DNA of 64,000 nt, from contig CAWJTH010000224.1 of the NCBI GenBank assembly GCA_963845495.1, forward strand, positions 1-64,000. The letters run 5' to 3'. The translations under genes were made by a program, and so were the position numbers. Shown here piece by piece: positions 30,536-40,506 of this stretch. The DNA is from JAZKFT01 sp963845495 (GTDB lineage Bacteria; Bacteroidota; Bacteroidia; Chitinophagales; Chitinophagaceae). The notes beneath the pieces are model-generated. The model did not search any database. It worked only from the letters and a program-made list of their open reading frames with translations, and was not told the origin of the DNA. The number at the start of each line of letters is the position of its first letter. Position 1 is the first letter of the stretch.

Positions 30536-30770
30536 TGCTGATGATATGGTTCTGGTTCGTTGTTATCATTATAATAAGTGTAATTACCAAAACCTTGCAT
30601 TTCCCAGTTTGATGGAACGAGAATAGTTGTCCAACTGCCGCTATTTCGACCATTGGTATAAAAAAATTCCCAATTAACGGTATTGTCTTTATCAGTGCCA
30701 GATAAATATTGAATAATTGTTTGCTGCGCATTTAATGCAACAAAACAATTAAACAAAATAATAATGTAAT
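30532..30770 (-). pseudogene. N-terminal fragment of a GH2 glycosidase
   Basis: The minus strand reads the end of a signal peptide (NCFVALNAQQT), then IQYLSGTDKDNTVNWEFFYT, GRNSGSWTTILVPSNWEMQG and FGNYTYYNDNN. This is the start of the GH2 sugar-binding domain in the group that opens with YLSGTDK and has VPSNWE-QGFGNY. About 75 codons remain of an expected 900 or more. It points in the same direction as the xyloglucan-type PUL and is its likely lost distal member. The other side of the cut is unrelated sequence on the plus strand. Confidence 0.7.
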
Positions 30771-31017
30771 TAAAATAGTTTTATTGAAAACAAACCTGTT
30801 TCAATAAAGGGTATTGTTTCATTCTAATGAAAGGATTTAAACCACAAGGCAAATGTTAATAAGACGCACAAATTAATACTTGCTATTCAATCGTTAAAAC
30901 TTAAATCAAAAAAAACTTTGAGCTATAAATTTTAAGCTTTTGTAATTTATAATAAGTTTATTAATAAAAGCTGATTGCGTCGCATAAATCCTTATGCTTC
31001 TCTTTTTGCCTTGTAAT

Positions 31018-32838
31018 TTAATCCCATTTTAAAGAATAGCCAACTTTCGCCTGCAAAGCTTCTATCGCATTAGCTAAATAAACCATTGGCGCATTCCAAT
31101 TAATCGCAATTTCATTGGATGCGTAAGAACAAGTCTGGTCAGAATAGGCTGTTTCTGGTTCAGAAAATTCGTATGTGCAGCCATCTTGCTTACCGGGATT
31201 TGGCCCACCCACCAACAACCCTGGCACCGGCTCATTAATTCCATCGGCAGTGGATTGCCGATGATGCGGAAACATCGGCGACTTTGTGCCTAAACCAGTT
31301 ACAAAACAATAGCCAGTCGCATTTCGACCCAGCAAATAATCAAGGTTTGTTAAGGCATCATCAACATATTTTTTTTCACCAGAAATTAAATAAGCTTTAA
31401 TTAATAAAACACCTTGATTGGCCGCGACAGAATTACTTCCCCAATTAAAATCCCTAGCTGATTGACCCATAACAGTCGTAAAAGCATTGGTAGAAACTTT
31501 ATCGATATACCCGTTTGCCATGCTTATTATTTTACCTTTCAAGGTTGTTATTAAACCAGAAAACGATGCTGGTAATTGCTGCTGAAAACGTAAAAAAGAA
31601 TAATAGCCGAGTATGCCAACATTGCTCCAACCGGGCAAGCCAACATTATCTTTTAAGTGTTTATTTACGGTTGATAAAAAAGTTGTATCGGTTGTAGATA
31701 AATACATTTCAGAAGCCGCCCAAAACCATTCGTCATTAAAATTTTTGTCGCCATAACCACCGGTTGAAACGACAGGTTTAAATTTTTTATTTATGGCGTC
31801 TTGATTATATTGCATGGCGGGATTTAACATTGCCCAATCCCACGCTTTTTTGGCGGCTTTCATACAACTATCGCTTAAACCTGGTAATTGATTTTTAAAT
31901 TTAACCAAAATGCGACTTGCCTGCGCTGCAACTGCGGCAAAATCAAGCGTGGCTGCAGTTCCTTTTTGCACTACATATCGTGGCGACTTAGTTGCATCTG
32001 GCATTACCATTCCATCAAAATTTGCATTGGTGCATTTATTATAAACGCCACCATCGTTGGGGTCTTGCATGGTTAACATCCAACGTAAATTATATATGGC
32101 TTCATTTAAAATATCCGGAATACCATTTCCACTTTCAGGAATATTGGTAGTTAATTGGTTGAAATAATCAGGAAAATCTTCATAGGCAGATAATAATGTA
32201 CCCATTGAAATACCCGAATTGACGATGTATTTATTATAATCACCAGCATCGTACCAACCGCCGGGCGTTGAAATTATCGTTCCTTCCTGCCGCTCCTTAC
32301 TTGCTGCAGATGCATGGACTAAAACCACATTATCAGGATGGCCCTCATTTCGATGCCATTTACCCGCAAATTTTTCTTCCAACGGCATGGAAGCCCGTTG
32401 AAAATAATAACCTTTAATTGTGGCAATGGCCGCCGTTTTATTTATATCGTCCGCAATTTTAAATGGATAAGAATTACTAATTCCATTTACACAAACAATA
32501 TAATTTCCTTTCTTTTCAAATAAAGAAAAATCAGCCAGTTTAGTTTTTGTAGATGAATAAGCGGATTGTTTTTCGGCACTTAATTTACCAGCAAAAACAG
32601 TGTCTTTTAAATTAATCGAAACGATATAGAAATCAGGTGCATCAACAGTTCCAGTAACCACGGCTGTTTTTGGCGCATTCGGATAAAAGCCTAATTGGTT
32701 TAATTTTATTTGATTGTTTGTTTGTGAGAATAACCAACTTGGAATAAATAAAAACGAAAGGATTCTAATTAATAAATAATTTGTTTTTATTAAACAATTT
32801 CTATAAAATTTATCCGCTACCAATTCCATCTTATTCAA
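31018..32838 (-). CDS. GH9 endo-beta-1,4-glucanase (probable xyloglucanase)
   Basis: A 606-residue inverting endoglucanase. Hydrophobic signal near residues 20-39 (possibly starting at Met4), cellulase N-terminal Ig-like domain (IKLNQLGFYPNAPKTAVV), then the (alpha/alpha)6 barrel with catalytic base Asp197/Asp200 in GGWYDAGDYNKY, the GH9 signature PHHRQSTADG and the acid Glu576 in SNEIAINWNAP. Length and domain order match GH9 enzymes of gut and soil Bacteroidota. In this gene set (GH31 with PA14, GH2, SusCD, IPT protein) it would cut the glucan backbone of xyloglucan or a related beta-glucan. Backbone preference is inferred. Confidence 0.93.
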   Translation of the reverse strand: MNKMELVADKFYRNCLIKTNYLLIRILSFLFIPSWLFSQTNNQIKLNQLGFYPNAPKTAVVTGTVDAPDFYIVSINLKDTVFAGKLSAEKQSAYSSTKTKLADFSLFEKKGNYIVCVNGISNSYPFKIADDINKTAAIATIKGYYFQRASMPLEEKFAGKWHRNEGHPDNVVLVHASAASKERQEGTIISTPGGWYDAGDYNKYIVNSGISMGTLLSAYEDFPDYFNQLTTNIPESGNGIPDILNEAIYNLRWMLTMQDPNDGGVYNKCTNANFDGMVMPDATKSPRYVVQKGTAATLDFAAVAAQASRILVKFKNQLPGLSDSCMKAAKKAWDWAMLNPAMQYNQDAINKKFKPVVSTGGYGDKNFNDEWFWAASEMYLSTTDTTFLSTVNKHLKDNVGLPGWSNVGILGYYSFLRFQQQLPASFSGLITTLKGKIISMANGYIDKVSTNAFTTVMGQSARDFNWGSNSVAANQGVLLIKAYLISGEKKYVDDALTNLDYLLGRNATGYCFVTGLGTKSPMFPHHRQSTADGINEPVPGLLVGGPNPGKQDGCTYEFSEPETAYSDQTCSYASNEIAINWNAPMVYLANAIEALQAKVGYSLKWD

Positions 32839-32923
32839 TTTAATTTTTATTTAATTATAAATTTATTGCAATAAACCACGAAGCTTAAGGAATAAATATT
32901 TAAGCATATTTTTTTAAAAAAAA

Positions 32924-35419
32924 TCACTTCGTTTCAATTGTAATTGATGTAGGTGGCAACGATGGCGAACTAGCGGTCAATTTAACAGAACCCTTTATAG
33001 CATTGGCTTTCAGCACCGCAAGGCATAAACCATGAAATGCCAAAATATGATTTCCCTTAAAAGAAAGATGACTGGTTGGATCACCATTATCTACACCTGC
33101 AAGTGTACCTTCACCCGCCACTTTAAATGAAATATCATTATCGGTATTCGGTAAAACAGTGCCATTTTTATCAACTATTTTTATGGTAACAAAACTTAGA
33201 TCTTCGGCATTTGCATTAATTATTTTTCGATCTGCTTCCAATATTATTTCAGCCGCTTTACCTGCTGTTTTAATAATGGTCGATAAAACTAATTTGCCAT
33301 TTTTTCTTGATACCGCTTTCAATTCCCCAGCTTCATAAACCACTCGCCACATTACGTGTAAATCATCACCTATTTTCTTTTTAACACCCAGCGATTTTCC
33401 ATTTAAAAACAATTCCACTTTATCGGCCTGGCTGTAATATGCCCATATATCAATGGTTTGCCCGGGCCGCCAATTCCAATGTGGCAATAAATGAAGCACT
33501 GGTTTATTTGTCCATTCGCTTTGGTACATATAATAGGCATCTTTTGGAAAACCAGCGAGGTCGACGATTCCAAAATAAGAACTTCGGCTTGGCCACCCGT
33601 AAGGCGTTGGTTCGCCAATAAAATCGAAGCCCGTCCAAATATATTGGCCGGACAAATAAGGGGATTTTTTTATCAATTTCCAAGTTTCTTCGTGTGTGCT
33701 ACCCCAAGGCGTGCTCACATTATCGTAAGCAGATACGGTATTATCAATATTGCCGGTTGTAAACGGTTTATCCCAAGCCAGCGGCCAACGGCGCACACTA
33801 TCTGATGGAATGGCATCATAATAACCCCTTGTTTCCAACGCAGAAACTGTTTCCGTAGCAATAAACTTCTGGCCCGGAAAACTATCATGAAAACTTGCAT
33901 AGAGCTTATGTTCGTAGTTAAATCCAATCAGATCAAGCGCATTGGCTTTTACCAACGGGTTGAAAGGTTTTGGATTACTAAGGGCCGAAACCGTGTACCT
34001 GGTTCGGTCCAGCGATTGTACAATATCCACCAACTCTTTGCAGATTTGCGTACCAGATGTGTCGTTTTTGCTCCATTGTTCGTTCACTTCATTGCCGATG
34101 CTCCACATAAAAACACTTGGATGGTTTCGGTCCCGAAGTATTTGGTCTTCCAGATCTTTCTTGTGCCATTGTACAAAATCAAGGTGGTAATCATATTTAT
34201 TTTTCTCTTTCTCCCACATGTCAAAAGCCTCGTCCATTACAATAAATCCCATTTCGTCGCACAGGTCCAGCAACTCAGGCGCGGGTGGATTATGGCTTGT
34301 GCGGATGGCATTGCAACCCATTCCTTTTAAGATCTCCAACTGCCTTTGAATAGCTCTTTTATTTACTGTTGTACCAAGGCAACCAAGGTCGTGATGGAGA
34401 CAAACACCATTAATTTTCATCGATTTTCCATTTAATGAAAAGCCTTTGTTTATGTCGAATTTAAAAGAACGGATGCCGAAAGGTGTGGTATATTCATCAA
34501 CCAAAACTCCTTTCTCAAATATTTTTGTAACCGCTTTATAGAGATATGGATCTTCTATACTCCATAAATGTGGCTTTTTTAAGGTAATACTTGTCGCATC
34601 CATGTAAAACGGCGTTAGTTTCATATTGGGGGGATAGAAATTAAGACTATCTATTTTAAGTAATCGAGGCTTTCCTTCAATAGGAAAGAATAAAAAGGGA
34701 ACATTATTAGTTTTTGTGGCAACCAACTTATTATTTTCATCTAAAATACAAGTCTTTACTTTTTGATTTTGAACGTTAGATTCATAATTTATTTTTGCAT
34801 TTATTTCTATTAAATAATTATCGAGTATCGTTTTTGACGTAGTAACAAATGTTCCCCAATGTGTTACATGGGTAGGATTGACAGTTACTAACCAAACATT
34901 TCTAAAAATACCCGAACCAGAATACCAACGGCTATTCGGTTGTTCTGAATTATCTACTTTTACGGCAATGGTATTTAGTTTGTTTCCGTAATTTAAATAA
35001 GGCGTTAAATCATAATTAAATGAAATAAAACCATTTGGTCGTTTGCCCAGTAAATGACCGTTTATAAACACTTCGCTGTTTCTATAAACACCGTCAAACT
35101 CAATACTAGTAAGCTTTCCACGATTTATTTCTGATAAAGAAAATATTTTTCGGTACCAGCCAAGGCCACCGCTCAATGCACCACCACCTACGCCTGCGGG
35201 GCTTTTTTCATCAAAGCTATTTTCAATGCCCCAATCGTGCGGCAGGTTTAGTTTCCGCCAATTGGCATCGTTAAAATTTTCTTTTTCGGCATCTTTAATT
35301 TCGCCTAAATTAAATACCCAATCTCTATTAAAATTAATCCTGCTTCTAACTTGCGCATGGCTGGTGGCAACAATTAATAGCAATAAATAAAATAAATAAT
35401 TCTTTAATTTAAAATCCAT
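32924..35419 (-). CDS. GH2 beta-galactosidase-like enzyme of the xyloglucan-type PUL
   Basis: An 831-residue exo-glycosidase with signal peptide (MDFKLKNYLFYLLLLIVATS), sugar-binding sandwich (LPHDWGIENSF; NSRWYSGSGIFRNVW), Ig-like domain, TIM barrel with acid/base Glu444 (WSIGNEVNEQ) and nucleophile Glu523 (ATETVSALE), and C-terminal Ig-like domains. It is a paralogue of the gene at 2222-4642. Within a xyloglucan locus a GH2 would take beta-galactose off the side chain so that GH31 can reach the xylose; that is the known role of the equivalent gene in characterised loci and is inferred here. It has 85-base spacing to GH9 downstream and 38 bases to the GH-A gene upstream: one operon. Confidence 0.92.
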   Translation of the reverse strand: MDFKLKNYLFYLLLLIVATSHAQVRSRINFNRDWVFNLGEIKDAEKENFNDANWRKLNLPHDWGIENSFDEKSPAGVGGGALSGGLGWYRKIFSLSEINRGKLTSIEFDGVYRNSEVFINGHLLGKRPNGFISFNYDLTPYLNYGNKLNTIAVKVDNSEQPNSRWYSGSGIFRNVWLVTVNPTHVTHWGTFVTTSKTILDNYLIEINAKINYESNVQNQKVKTCILDENNKLVATKTNNVPFLFFPIEGKPRLLKIDSLNFYPPNMKLTPFYMDATSITLKKPHLWSIEDPYLYKAVTKIFEKGVLVDEYTTPFGIRSFKFDINKGFSLNGKSMKINGVCLHHDLGCLGTTVNKRAIQRQLEILKGMGCNAIRTSHNPPAPELLDLCDEMGFIVMDEAFDMWEKEKNKYDYHLDFVQWHKKDLEDQILRDRNHPSVFMWSIGNEVNEQWSKNDTSGTQICKELVDIVQSLDRTRYTVSALSNPKPFNPLVKANALDLIGFNYEHKLYASFHDSFPGQKFIATETVSALETRGYYDAIPSDSVRRWPLAWDKPFTTGNIDNTVSAYDNVSTPWGSTHEETWKLIKKSPYLSGQYIWTGFDFIGEPTPYGWPSRSSYFGIVDLAGFPKDAYYMYQSEWTNKPVLHLLPHWNWRPGQTIDIWAYYSQADKVELFLNGKSLGVKKKIGDDLHVMWRVVYEAGELKAVSRKNGKLVLSTIIKTAGKAAEIILEADRKIINANAEDLSFVTIKIVDKNGTVLPNTDNDISFKVAGEGTLAGVDNGDPTSHLSFKGNHILAFHGLCLAVLKANAIKGSVKLTASSPSLPPTSITIETK

Positions 35420-35457
35420 GCGAATTTATTTCTATTATTTAATCAAAAACCAAACAC

Positions 35458-37215
35458 TTACTTTTTATCAACCACCATAAAAACAACCGAACGTGCTGGA
35501 ACAGATATTTTAATTCCAGCCGTAGCCGAAGTCGAATACATTTTAATTGTTTGATAAGTAGAAGGGCCGCCTGCAATTCCATTATCAGGACCAACGCCAT
35601 TTACAAAAACCTGGCGAGAAAATTCGCCATTATCTGTACCGCCGCTTAATACGTAATAATAATATTTACTGCCGGGCGTAAAATAATTAAAATTAGCAGC
35701 AACCAGTTTTTCGGCCGTGCCTTTATTTACCAAAACAACTCCTTTTTGTCCTGACGAAAAAGAACTGGCAATGGACACGATATCAGATGAACCCGATACA
35801 GAAGAAACCACTAACCTATCACCGGTATTTTGTTGAAAAAAGTACATGTGGTAAAAAGTTGGCCTTGCGTTCCATTTGGCAACGCTAGGTTCGTCGCCAG
35901 CATTAAATAAGCCGTGGTCATCGCCATTTGTCCAACCGTTGGCTAAATCCCAACGCATGGCGGCACCAAATTTATTGCCTATTAACTCGCCTAATGTAAG
36001 CACAGCATGCAGTCCAGCAATATGCGACACGTTTTGTTTGGAGCCGCTAGCAAACATATTCCACTCCGTTAAAGCAATTGGTTTCATGGGAACTGCACCT
36101 GCGGAAGTAGTTGCTTTCATCCAGTTCATAATGCTTTGCGTTTCTGCTGACGCCGTACCTAAAATTTCCGTGGCAGTTGAATTTTGATTGTACGGCGTAT
36201 AATAATCATGCACGATATAAAAATCGGATGTATTGGCCGCCTGCGAAAAATAACCGCTGTTCCATGTCTGGTCAATCATATTGGTTGTAACCCCAGTCTG
36301 TATTAATTGGGCCCCAATATAAATAGTGCTGCCAATTTCAACCGCAGCCTTTCGCATACTATCTGCAAAAACCTTGAAATGTTTGCCATATAAATTGCCC
36401 GAAATAAACTCAGGCTGGCCATCCTTATTTTTAGACAGATCAATGCGATAACCAGCTTCCCAACTGCCGCCGCTTTCATTCCCTATTTCCCAATATTTGG
36501 TTCGACCATTATCGTACCTCACCCAATCGGCCGCCAAATGCGCCGCCGCCGCAACTGGATTTGCACTGGTTCCATAACGGGCATAGCCATAATTAATCGT
36601 AATTATTCCCTTGCTATTCGTGCTTTGCAAAAGCGAATAATAATTATCGATTGATTGCGTCCACGACTCGGTATTTTTCCCATACCAATAATAATTTCTG
36701 GCTTTTACACCATTTCCATCCATTAATGTATCAGGTGCATCCGCGGGTTGAACATCTTTTAATCTATTAAAAAAATAGATGTCGCTCAAGCTTCCACCCG
36801 GCGCACGAATGATGCGTGGCGCAAAGTTGGCTAATTGATTGATGATTATTGCATCAGTCCCGATTTGCCCAATGTAAGGGTTGGTATTATTGCCAAAATA
36901 AGTGGGCGAAATTTTGGTAATAACTTGTCCCGTATTGATTGTTACGGTTGCATCGGCGGTTCCAGTTTCTACGGCTTTATCTATTGTTGAAGATGGAGGC
37001 GTAAATGTTTTTGCTTTCCAATTATCCATAAAAAAACCGATGGATGCTTCCGTTGATGGGTCAGTTGGAATGGTATCTGCCGCAGGCGTAATTACAACTG
37101 GTGGTGTAATTGGTGGCATTGGAGATGGTGTTGGCGTATTACTTTTACTGCAAGCTGAATTTGCAATTAAAAATAATATTATGAAGAATGAATTATTGAA
37201 GTATTTTAAATTCAT
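35458..37215 (-). CDS. Clan GH-A glycosidase lipoprotein (GH51/GH44/GH30-like)
   Basis: A 585-residue lipoprotein (Cys22 in ANSACSKS) with a Thr/Pro-rich linker (residues 24-50). The catalytic part has IIRAPGGSLSDIYFF, acid/base Glu247 in KYWEIGNESGG and nucleophile Glu384 in ALTEWNMFAS, which fixes it as clan GH-A with the two glutamates on strands 4 and 7. A C-terminal beta domain follows (SARSVVFM-type ending of GH51/GH30 enzymes). I cannot decide the family: an arabinofuranosidase or a xyloglucan/beta-glucan endo-enzyme would both fit. It lies between the IPT protein and GH2, all on one strand, and is likely displayed on the cell surface. Confidence 0.75.
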   Translation of the reverse strand: MNLKYFNNSFFIILFLIANSACSKSNTPTPSPMPPITPPVVITPAADTIPTDPSTEASIGFFMDNWKAKTFTPPSSTIDKAVETGTADATVTINTGQVITKISPTYFGNNTNPYIGQIGTDAIIINQLANFAPRIIRAPGGSLSDIYFFNRLKDVQPADAPDTLMDGNGVKARNYYWYGKNTESWTQSIDNYYSLLQSTNSKGIITINYGYARYGTSANPVAAAAHLAADWVRYDNGRTKYWEIGNESGGSWEAGYRIDLSKNKDGQPEFISGNLYGKHFKVFADSMRKAAVEIGSTIYIGAQLIQTGVTTNMIDQTWNSGYFSQAANTSDFYIVHDYYTPYNQNSTATEILGTASAETQSIMNWMKATTSAGAVPMKPIALTEWNMFASGSKQNVSHIAGLHAVLTLGELIGNKFGAAMRWDLANGWTNGDDHGLFNAGDEPSVAKWNARPTFYHMYFFQQNTGDRLVVSSVSGSSDIVSIASSFSSGQKGVVLVNKGTAEKLVAANFNYFTPGSKYYYYVLSGGTDNGEFSRQVFVNGVGPDNGIAGGPSTYQTIKMYSTSATAGIKISVPARSVVFMVVDKK

Positions 37216-37249
37216 GATTTTATTTTAATGTTTAAATTCTTACCCTTGG

Positions 37250-37430
37250 CGATCTGTTACTGCGAAGCTAGGTGGTTCGTCATTGCGAAGGTTCGTGCCT
37301 GAAACAACCCACTTAGGGAAGCTTCTTGCTATTTGTTTTGAGTTTAAAATTATAACCCCTTGCTAGACCTGAAAGGTTGCCACGTTGGGCAAGAACCCAA
37401 TCTCGCAATGACTCCCAGATTGTCAAAACG
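37250..37430. repeat. REP-like intergenic inverted repeat
   Basis: Contains GTCATTGCGAAGGTTCGTGC near 37279 and, inverted, CCAATCTCGCAATGAC near 37398-37413, the core seen in the very common Bacteroidota intergenic repeats. It fills most of the gap between the GH-A gene start and the terminator of the SusC-SusD operon. Confidence 0.55.
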
Positions 37431-37449
37431 GGAAGTTGGTTATCTGAAC

Positions 37450-37510
37450 AAGAAAAAGAAAAGCCCAGTTATTTGCTTTTTCAAATAAATAACTTTACGG
37501 GCTTTATCTT
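37450..37510 (-). terminator. Terminator-like hairpin after the IPT protein gene
   Basis: An imperfect inverted repeat, AAAGCCCAGTTATTTG and CAAATAAATAACTTTACGGG, lies about 35 bases past the stop of the surface glycan-binding protein gene and ends in T-rich sequence on the minus strand. It would close the SusC-SusD-IPT transcript. Confidence 0.6.
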
Positions 37511-37541
37511 AACGTGCTGCTACCAAAACAACCAAAACTTA

Positions 37542-38768
37542 TCAATTAATTTTTACTATCCTAACGTTATCAAAAGCTGCATTAAATGATGGCAAAGTTG
37601 TGGTGCCATCATTGTACAGCATTATCTGCATTGTGGCTGAATTTGTTCCACCGGTAAGTGCAGCAAAATTTGCTGCCGGACTACCAGTTGGATTATAAGA
37701 ACCAGAACCGCTTAAAAATTTAGCTAATGGAATGACCACCGTTTGCCATCCGGTAGTTACAAAACTGCCCGTGCTGCTGGTTTCCCAAGGCGCATACCTT
37801 GCCAAGAAGTTGAAATTACCATTGGGCGCAATCATCAACGAGCCGTTTTTCCAAGCATCTTTCACGCTTATTTCAAACTTTAAAGCATAGTTGGCAATCG
37901 GGTCACCCATGTTTGCAGTTGGCACCCACGGTGATGCCGCTACCATTACCGCCCTGTTATCAGCATACCAACCACCATCGCCTGCTTTAATTGCACTCGT
38001 TGGGTGCACTTGAATGTAATTTCCGGTATTGCTTGGGAATAAACTGGCATCGCCCGTTTTATTTCCACCCCAGTTTTGCCAACCAGCATAAGGACTAGCA
38101 TCTTCGAAATTGGCTAGAAGACCTACGGTTGGTGATAAATAGTTATCGAAAATAATGGTAGAAGTGCCTGTGCCATAACCGCCTGTAATCTGCAGTGGCC
38201 CGCCAGCAGTAATGCCAGATGGAACGGTAACCGTAATGCTTGTCGAGCTATTTACCTTTTGATTAGTAACCGCAATGCCGCCAGGAAAAACAATTTTAGT
38301 GATGTTGTAAAAATTAGCGCCAGTTAAAGTAATGGATGTCCCAGCCATGGCATTTTCGTTCGAAATAGCCGCAATGGAAGGAAACGGAGCCGTAATTGTA
38401 AAAATATAAGTTGCAACTCCCGCTGGCGTTGTTACTTCAATCGTATTTATTTTACCCGTTGGAATACTGTCCCACGCTATGCTTGGCACCCGGACAACCA
38501 AACTAGTTTCAGAAAATATACCGGAATTGAAACTGGCCGGAAAACCGTTAAAAGCTATTTTACTGGCGCTTGCCAAATTTGCACCTTGTATTACCACAAA
38601 TTGACCGGGCAACGCAGCCGTAAGTACACTATCGTTTGGCGCTGGCGTAATGGCACGTATTTTAGTTATTTGTGGAAGTATCAATTTATCTTTTTTACAT
38701 CCAATTTGGATAAATACCATGGCTACCAATAAGTAAAGCAGGTATTTTTTTATTTGTTTTTGATTCAT
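37542..38768 (-). CDS. IPT/TIG-domain surface glycan-binding lipoprotein (SGBP-B type)
   Basis: A 408-residue lipoprotein (Cys24 in IQIGCKKDK). Two IPT/TIG Ig-like repeats follow (ALPGQFVVIQGANLASASKI, about 50-125; AMAGTSITLTGANFYNITKI, about 135-210), then a C-terminal beta-sandwich (GLLANFEDASPYAGWQNWGG to FDNVRIVKIN) of the kind that binds xyloglucan in characterised SGBP-B proteins. It has no catalytic residues; its job is to hold polysaccharide at the cell surface beside SusD. It is the third gene of the SusC-SusD operon. The xyloglucan assignment rests on context and architecture. Confidence 0.85.
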   Translation of the reverse strand: MNQKQIKKYLLYLLVAMVFIQIGCKKDKLILPQITKIRAITPAPNDSVLTAALPGQFVVIQGANLASASKIAFNGFPASFNSGIFSETSLVVRVPSIAWDSIPTGKINTIEVTTPAGVATYIFTITAPFPSIAAISNENAMAGTSITLTGANFYNITKIVFPGGIAVTNQKVNSSTSITVTVPSGITAGGPLQITGGYGTGTSTIIFDNYLSPTVGLLANFEDASPYAGWQNWGGNKTGDASLFPSNTGNYIQVHPTSAIKAGDGGWYADNRAVMVAASPWVPTANMGDPIANYALKFEISVKDAWKNGSLMIAPNGNFNFLARYAPWETSSTGSFVTTGWQTVVIPLAKFLSGSGSYNPTGSPAANFAALTGGTNSATMQIMLYNDGTTTLPSFNAAFDNVRIVKIN

Positions 38769-38787
38769 TTTAATTAATTTTTAAAAG

Positions 38788-38826
38788 AAAAGTAATTAGA
38801 TGTTAGTATTTAGTAGATGGACAACC
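38788..38826 (-). promoter_or_regulatory. Repeated leader motif upstream of the IPT protein gene
   Basis: Plus-strand AGTAATTAGATGTTAGTATT and what follows lies 23 bases upstream of the ATG. The same motif sits at the same distance (22 bases) in front of SusD. It may be a shared mRNA or translation-control element; function unknown. Confidence 0.4.
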
Positions 38827-38864
38827 TTTGATAAATTAGTTTTTTAAATTGTTTGTCAAAGCAC

Positions 38865-40487
38865 TTATTTTATCAAACTAAAGTCAAAAGGAACTGGGTC
38901 ACCGGCAAGGCCAGGCGCCGCAGTCAATTCAGATTCTGGCAAAGGCAAATACACCGTTTGGTCGGTAAAACCATAATGTAGCGTGGTGTAAACGGCTGTC
39001 CAAGTGCGTGGATTTATTGTACCGGCATTGTAGGTAACCGTATAATTTCCTTTGTCTTGCGCCAGCACATAAGCCTTTGCCTTTGCTGGATTAAAATAAT
39101 ACAAACGCATTATATCGTACCAAGCGCCACCTTCTAAAGCAGTTTCTATTTTCTTTTCTTGGAAAATATCATCAAAATTGATAGCCGTTTTTGCAGCCAA
39201 ACCAGCCCGTGTACGAACCGCATTGTAATATTTTAACGCTTCCGCATCGCTAGTTGTTGCAGTATTTCCCATAATGGCTTCCGCATAAATCAGGTATAAT
39301 TCGGCTAACCGCATCATATATGTATTAATGTACGCAGCCATAAATGCGCCCTTGCCGCCGTTATCTTCAGGCGAACCAACCACATATTTTTTAATATTGG
39401 CAATACCGGTTGTTGTCACGTTTATGCCCCCATCTTTTTTATCCAGTTCCGGATAAAAATCTCCGTTAAACATCAACGTTGATTTGCGCCTGATTGAATC
39501 AATCGGGTTGGCAACGTAATATTTTACAAGGTCGGCCGAACCGCCTTGCGCTGCGCCCCAACCATCGCCGGTTTGTGTAATCTTTGGATCAAAGGCCATG
39601 TAAGCCTGAAACGAATTGTTAACGCCCCAAGGTGAACTAACCGGCATCCACTGCAATGCAAAAATGCTTTCGGTGTTGTTATTGCTGCTGTTGTTATTGG
39701 CGCTTTTAAACAAATCAGCATAATTGGCCAATAATTTGTAACCGCTGTTATTAATCACATTTCCCGCATAATATTTAGCACTATCTAAATCGCTTTGCGT
39801 ACGGTTGCCCTCTGTTTTTTTATAACCAGCCCTTGTTAAATACATTTTTGCCAACATACTTTGTGCTGACCAAGTTGTTAATCGGCCTTGTTGCAATGGC
39901 GATGTTGGCAAATTATTAGCGGCAAAACGCAAGTCCATAATAATAAATTGCCACACGCTTTCAATGGTGTTGCGTGCAGTTACGGTTCCCAACTGGCCAA
40001 CATTATCATACACAATTGGAACAGCGCCCCAATTGTTTACCAAATAATAATAAGCCATGGCACGCATGAAACGGCACTCGGCAACACCAGCATTTTTGCC
40101 AGCCGCAGTAGCGCTACTGCCAGTTGCAGAAACAATGCTTTGCATGGTTAAATTGCTTTGTGCAACAATTTTGTAAAACGATTTATAACCCGGCAATAGC
40201 GTACCTTGGTCGGTGGCAGAAACGGCAAAATTGATATAAGGCGCCCTGTCATTTGAATTTAGATTACCGCCCCTCGCCTCTCCAAAAGCCAATAAAGCTT
40301 TGTCGTTATAATCAAACCAAACAATGTTATAAAGTGGTGCCGTTCCAGCTTGTATTTCCGCATCGCTTTTATAAAAATTGCCCGATGTAACCTGGTCAAT
40401 CGGCTCCCTGTTTAAAAAATCTTTTTTACATGCTTGCGAAAGCGAAATTGCCGCAAGCAATAATGAATATTTTATAATCGATTTCAT
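38865..40487 (-). CDS. SusD/RagB family lipoprotein of the xyloglucan-type PUL
   Basis: A 540-residue surface lipoprotein (Cys20 in SLSQACKKDF). SusD signatures: NREPIDQVTSGNFYKSDAEI, helical repeat region with CRFMRAMAYYYLVNNWGAVP, and C-terminal RLAELYLIYAEAIMG and EKKIETALEGGAWYDIMRLY, ending PLPESELTAAPGL. It caps the SusC transporter and binds the glycan. Gaps of 83 bases to SusC and 96 bases to the IPT gene make a three-gene operon. Confidence 0.95.
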   Translation of the reverse strand: MKSIIKYSLLLAAISLSQACKKDFLNREPIDQVTSGNFYKSDAEIQAGTAPLYNIVWFDYNDKALLAFGEARGGNLNSNDRAPYINFAVSATDQGTLLPGYKSFYKIVAQSNLTMQSIVSATGSSATAAGKNAGVAECRFMRAMAYYYLVNNWGAVPIVYDNVGQLGTVTARNTIESVWQFIIMDLRFAANNLPTSPLQQGRLTTWSAQSMLAKMYLTRAGYKKTEGNRTQSDLDSAKYYAGNVINNSGYKLLANYADLFKSANNNSSNNNTESIFALQWMPVSSPWGVNNSFQAYMAFDPKITQTGDGWGAAQGGSADLVKYYVANPIDSIRRKSTLMFNGDFYPELDKKDGGINVTTTGIANIKKYVVGSPEDNGGKGAFMAAYINTYMMRLAELYLIYAEAIMGNTATTSDAEALKYYNAVRTRAGLAAKTAINFDDIFQEKKIETALEGGAWYDIMRLYYFNPAKAKAYVLAQDKGNYTVTYNAGTINPRTWTAVYTTLHYGFTDQTVYLPLPESELTAAPGLAGDPVPFDFSLIK

Positions 40488-40506
40488 AGTTATTTTTTTT
40501 CGAGAG

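Noticed and set aside
37250..37430. CRISPR-like repeat array
   Set aside because: Only two inverted partial copies, no regular spacers and no cas genes.
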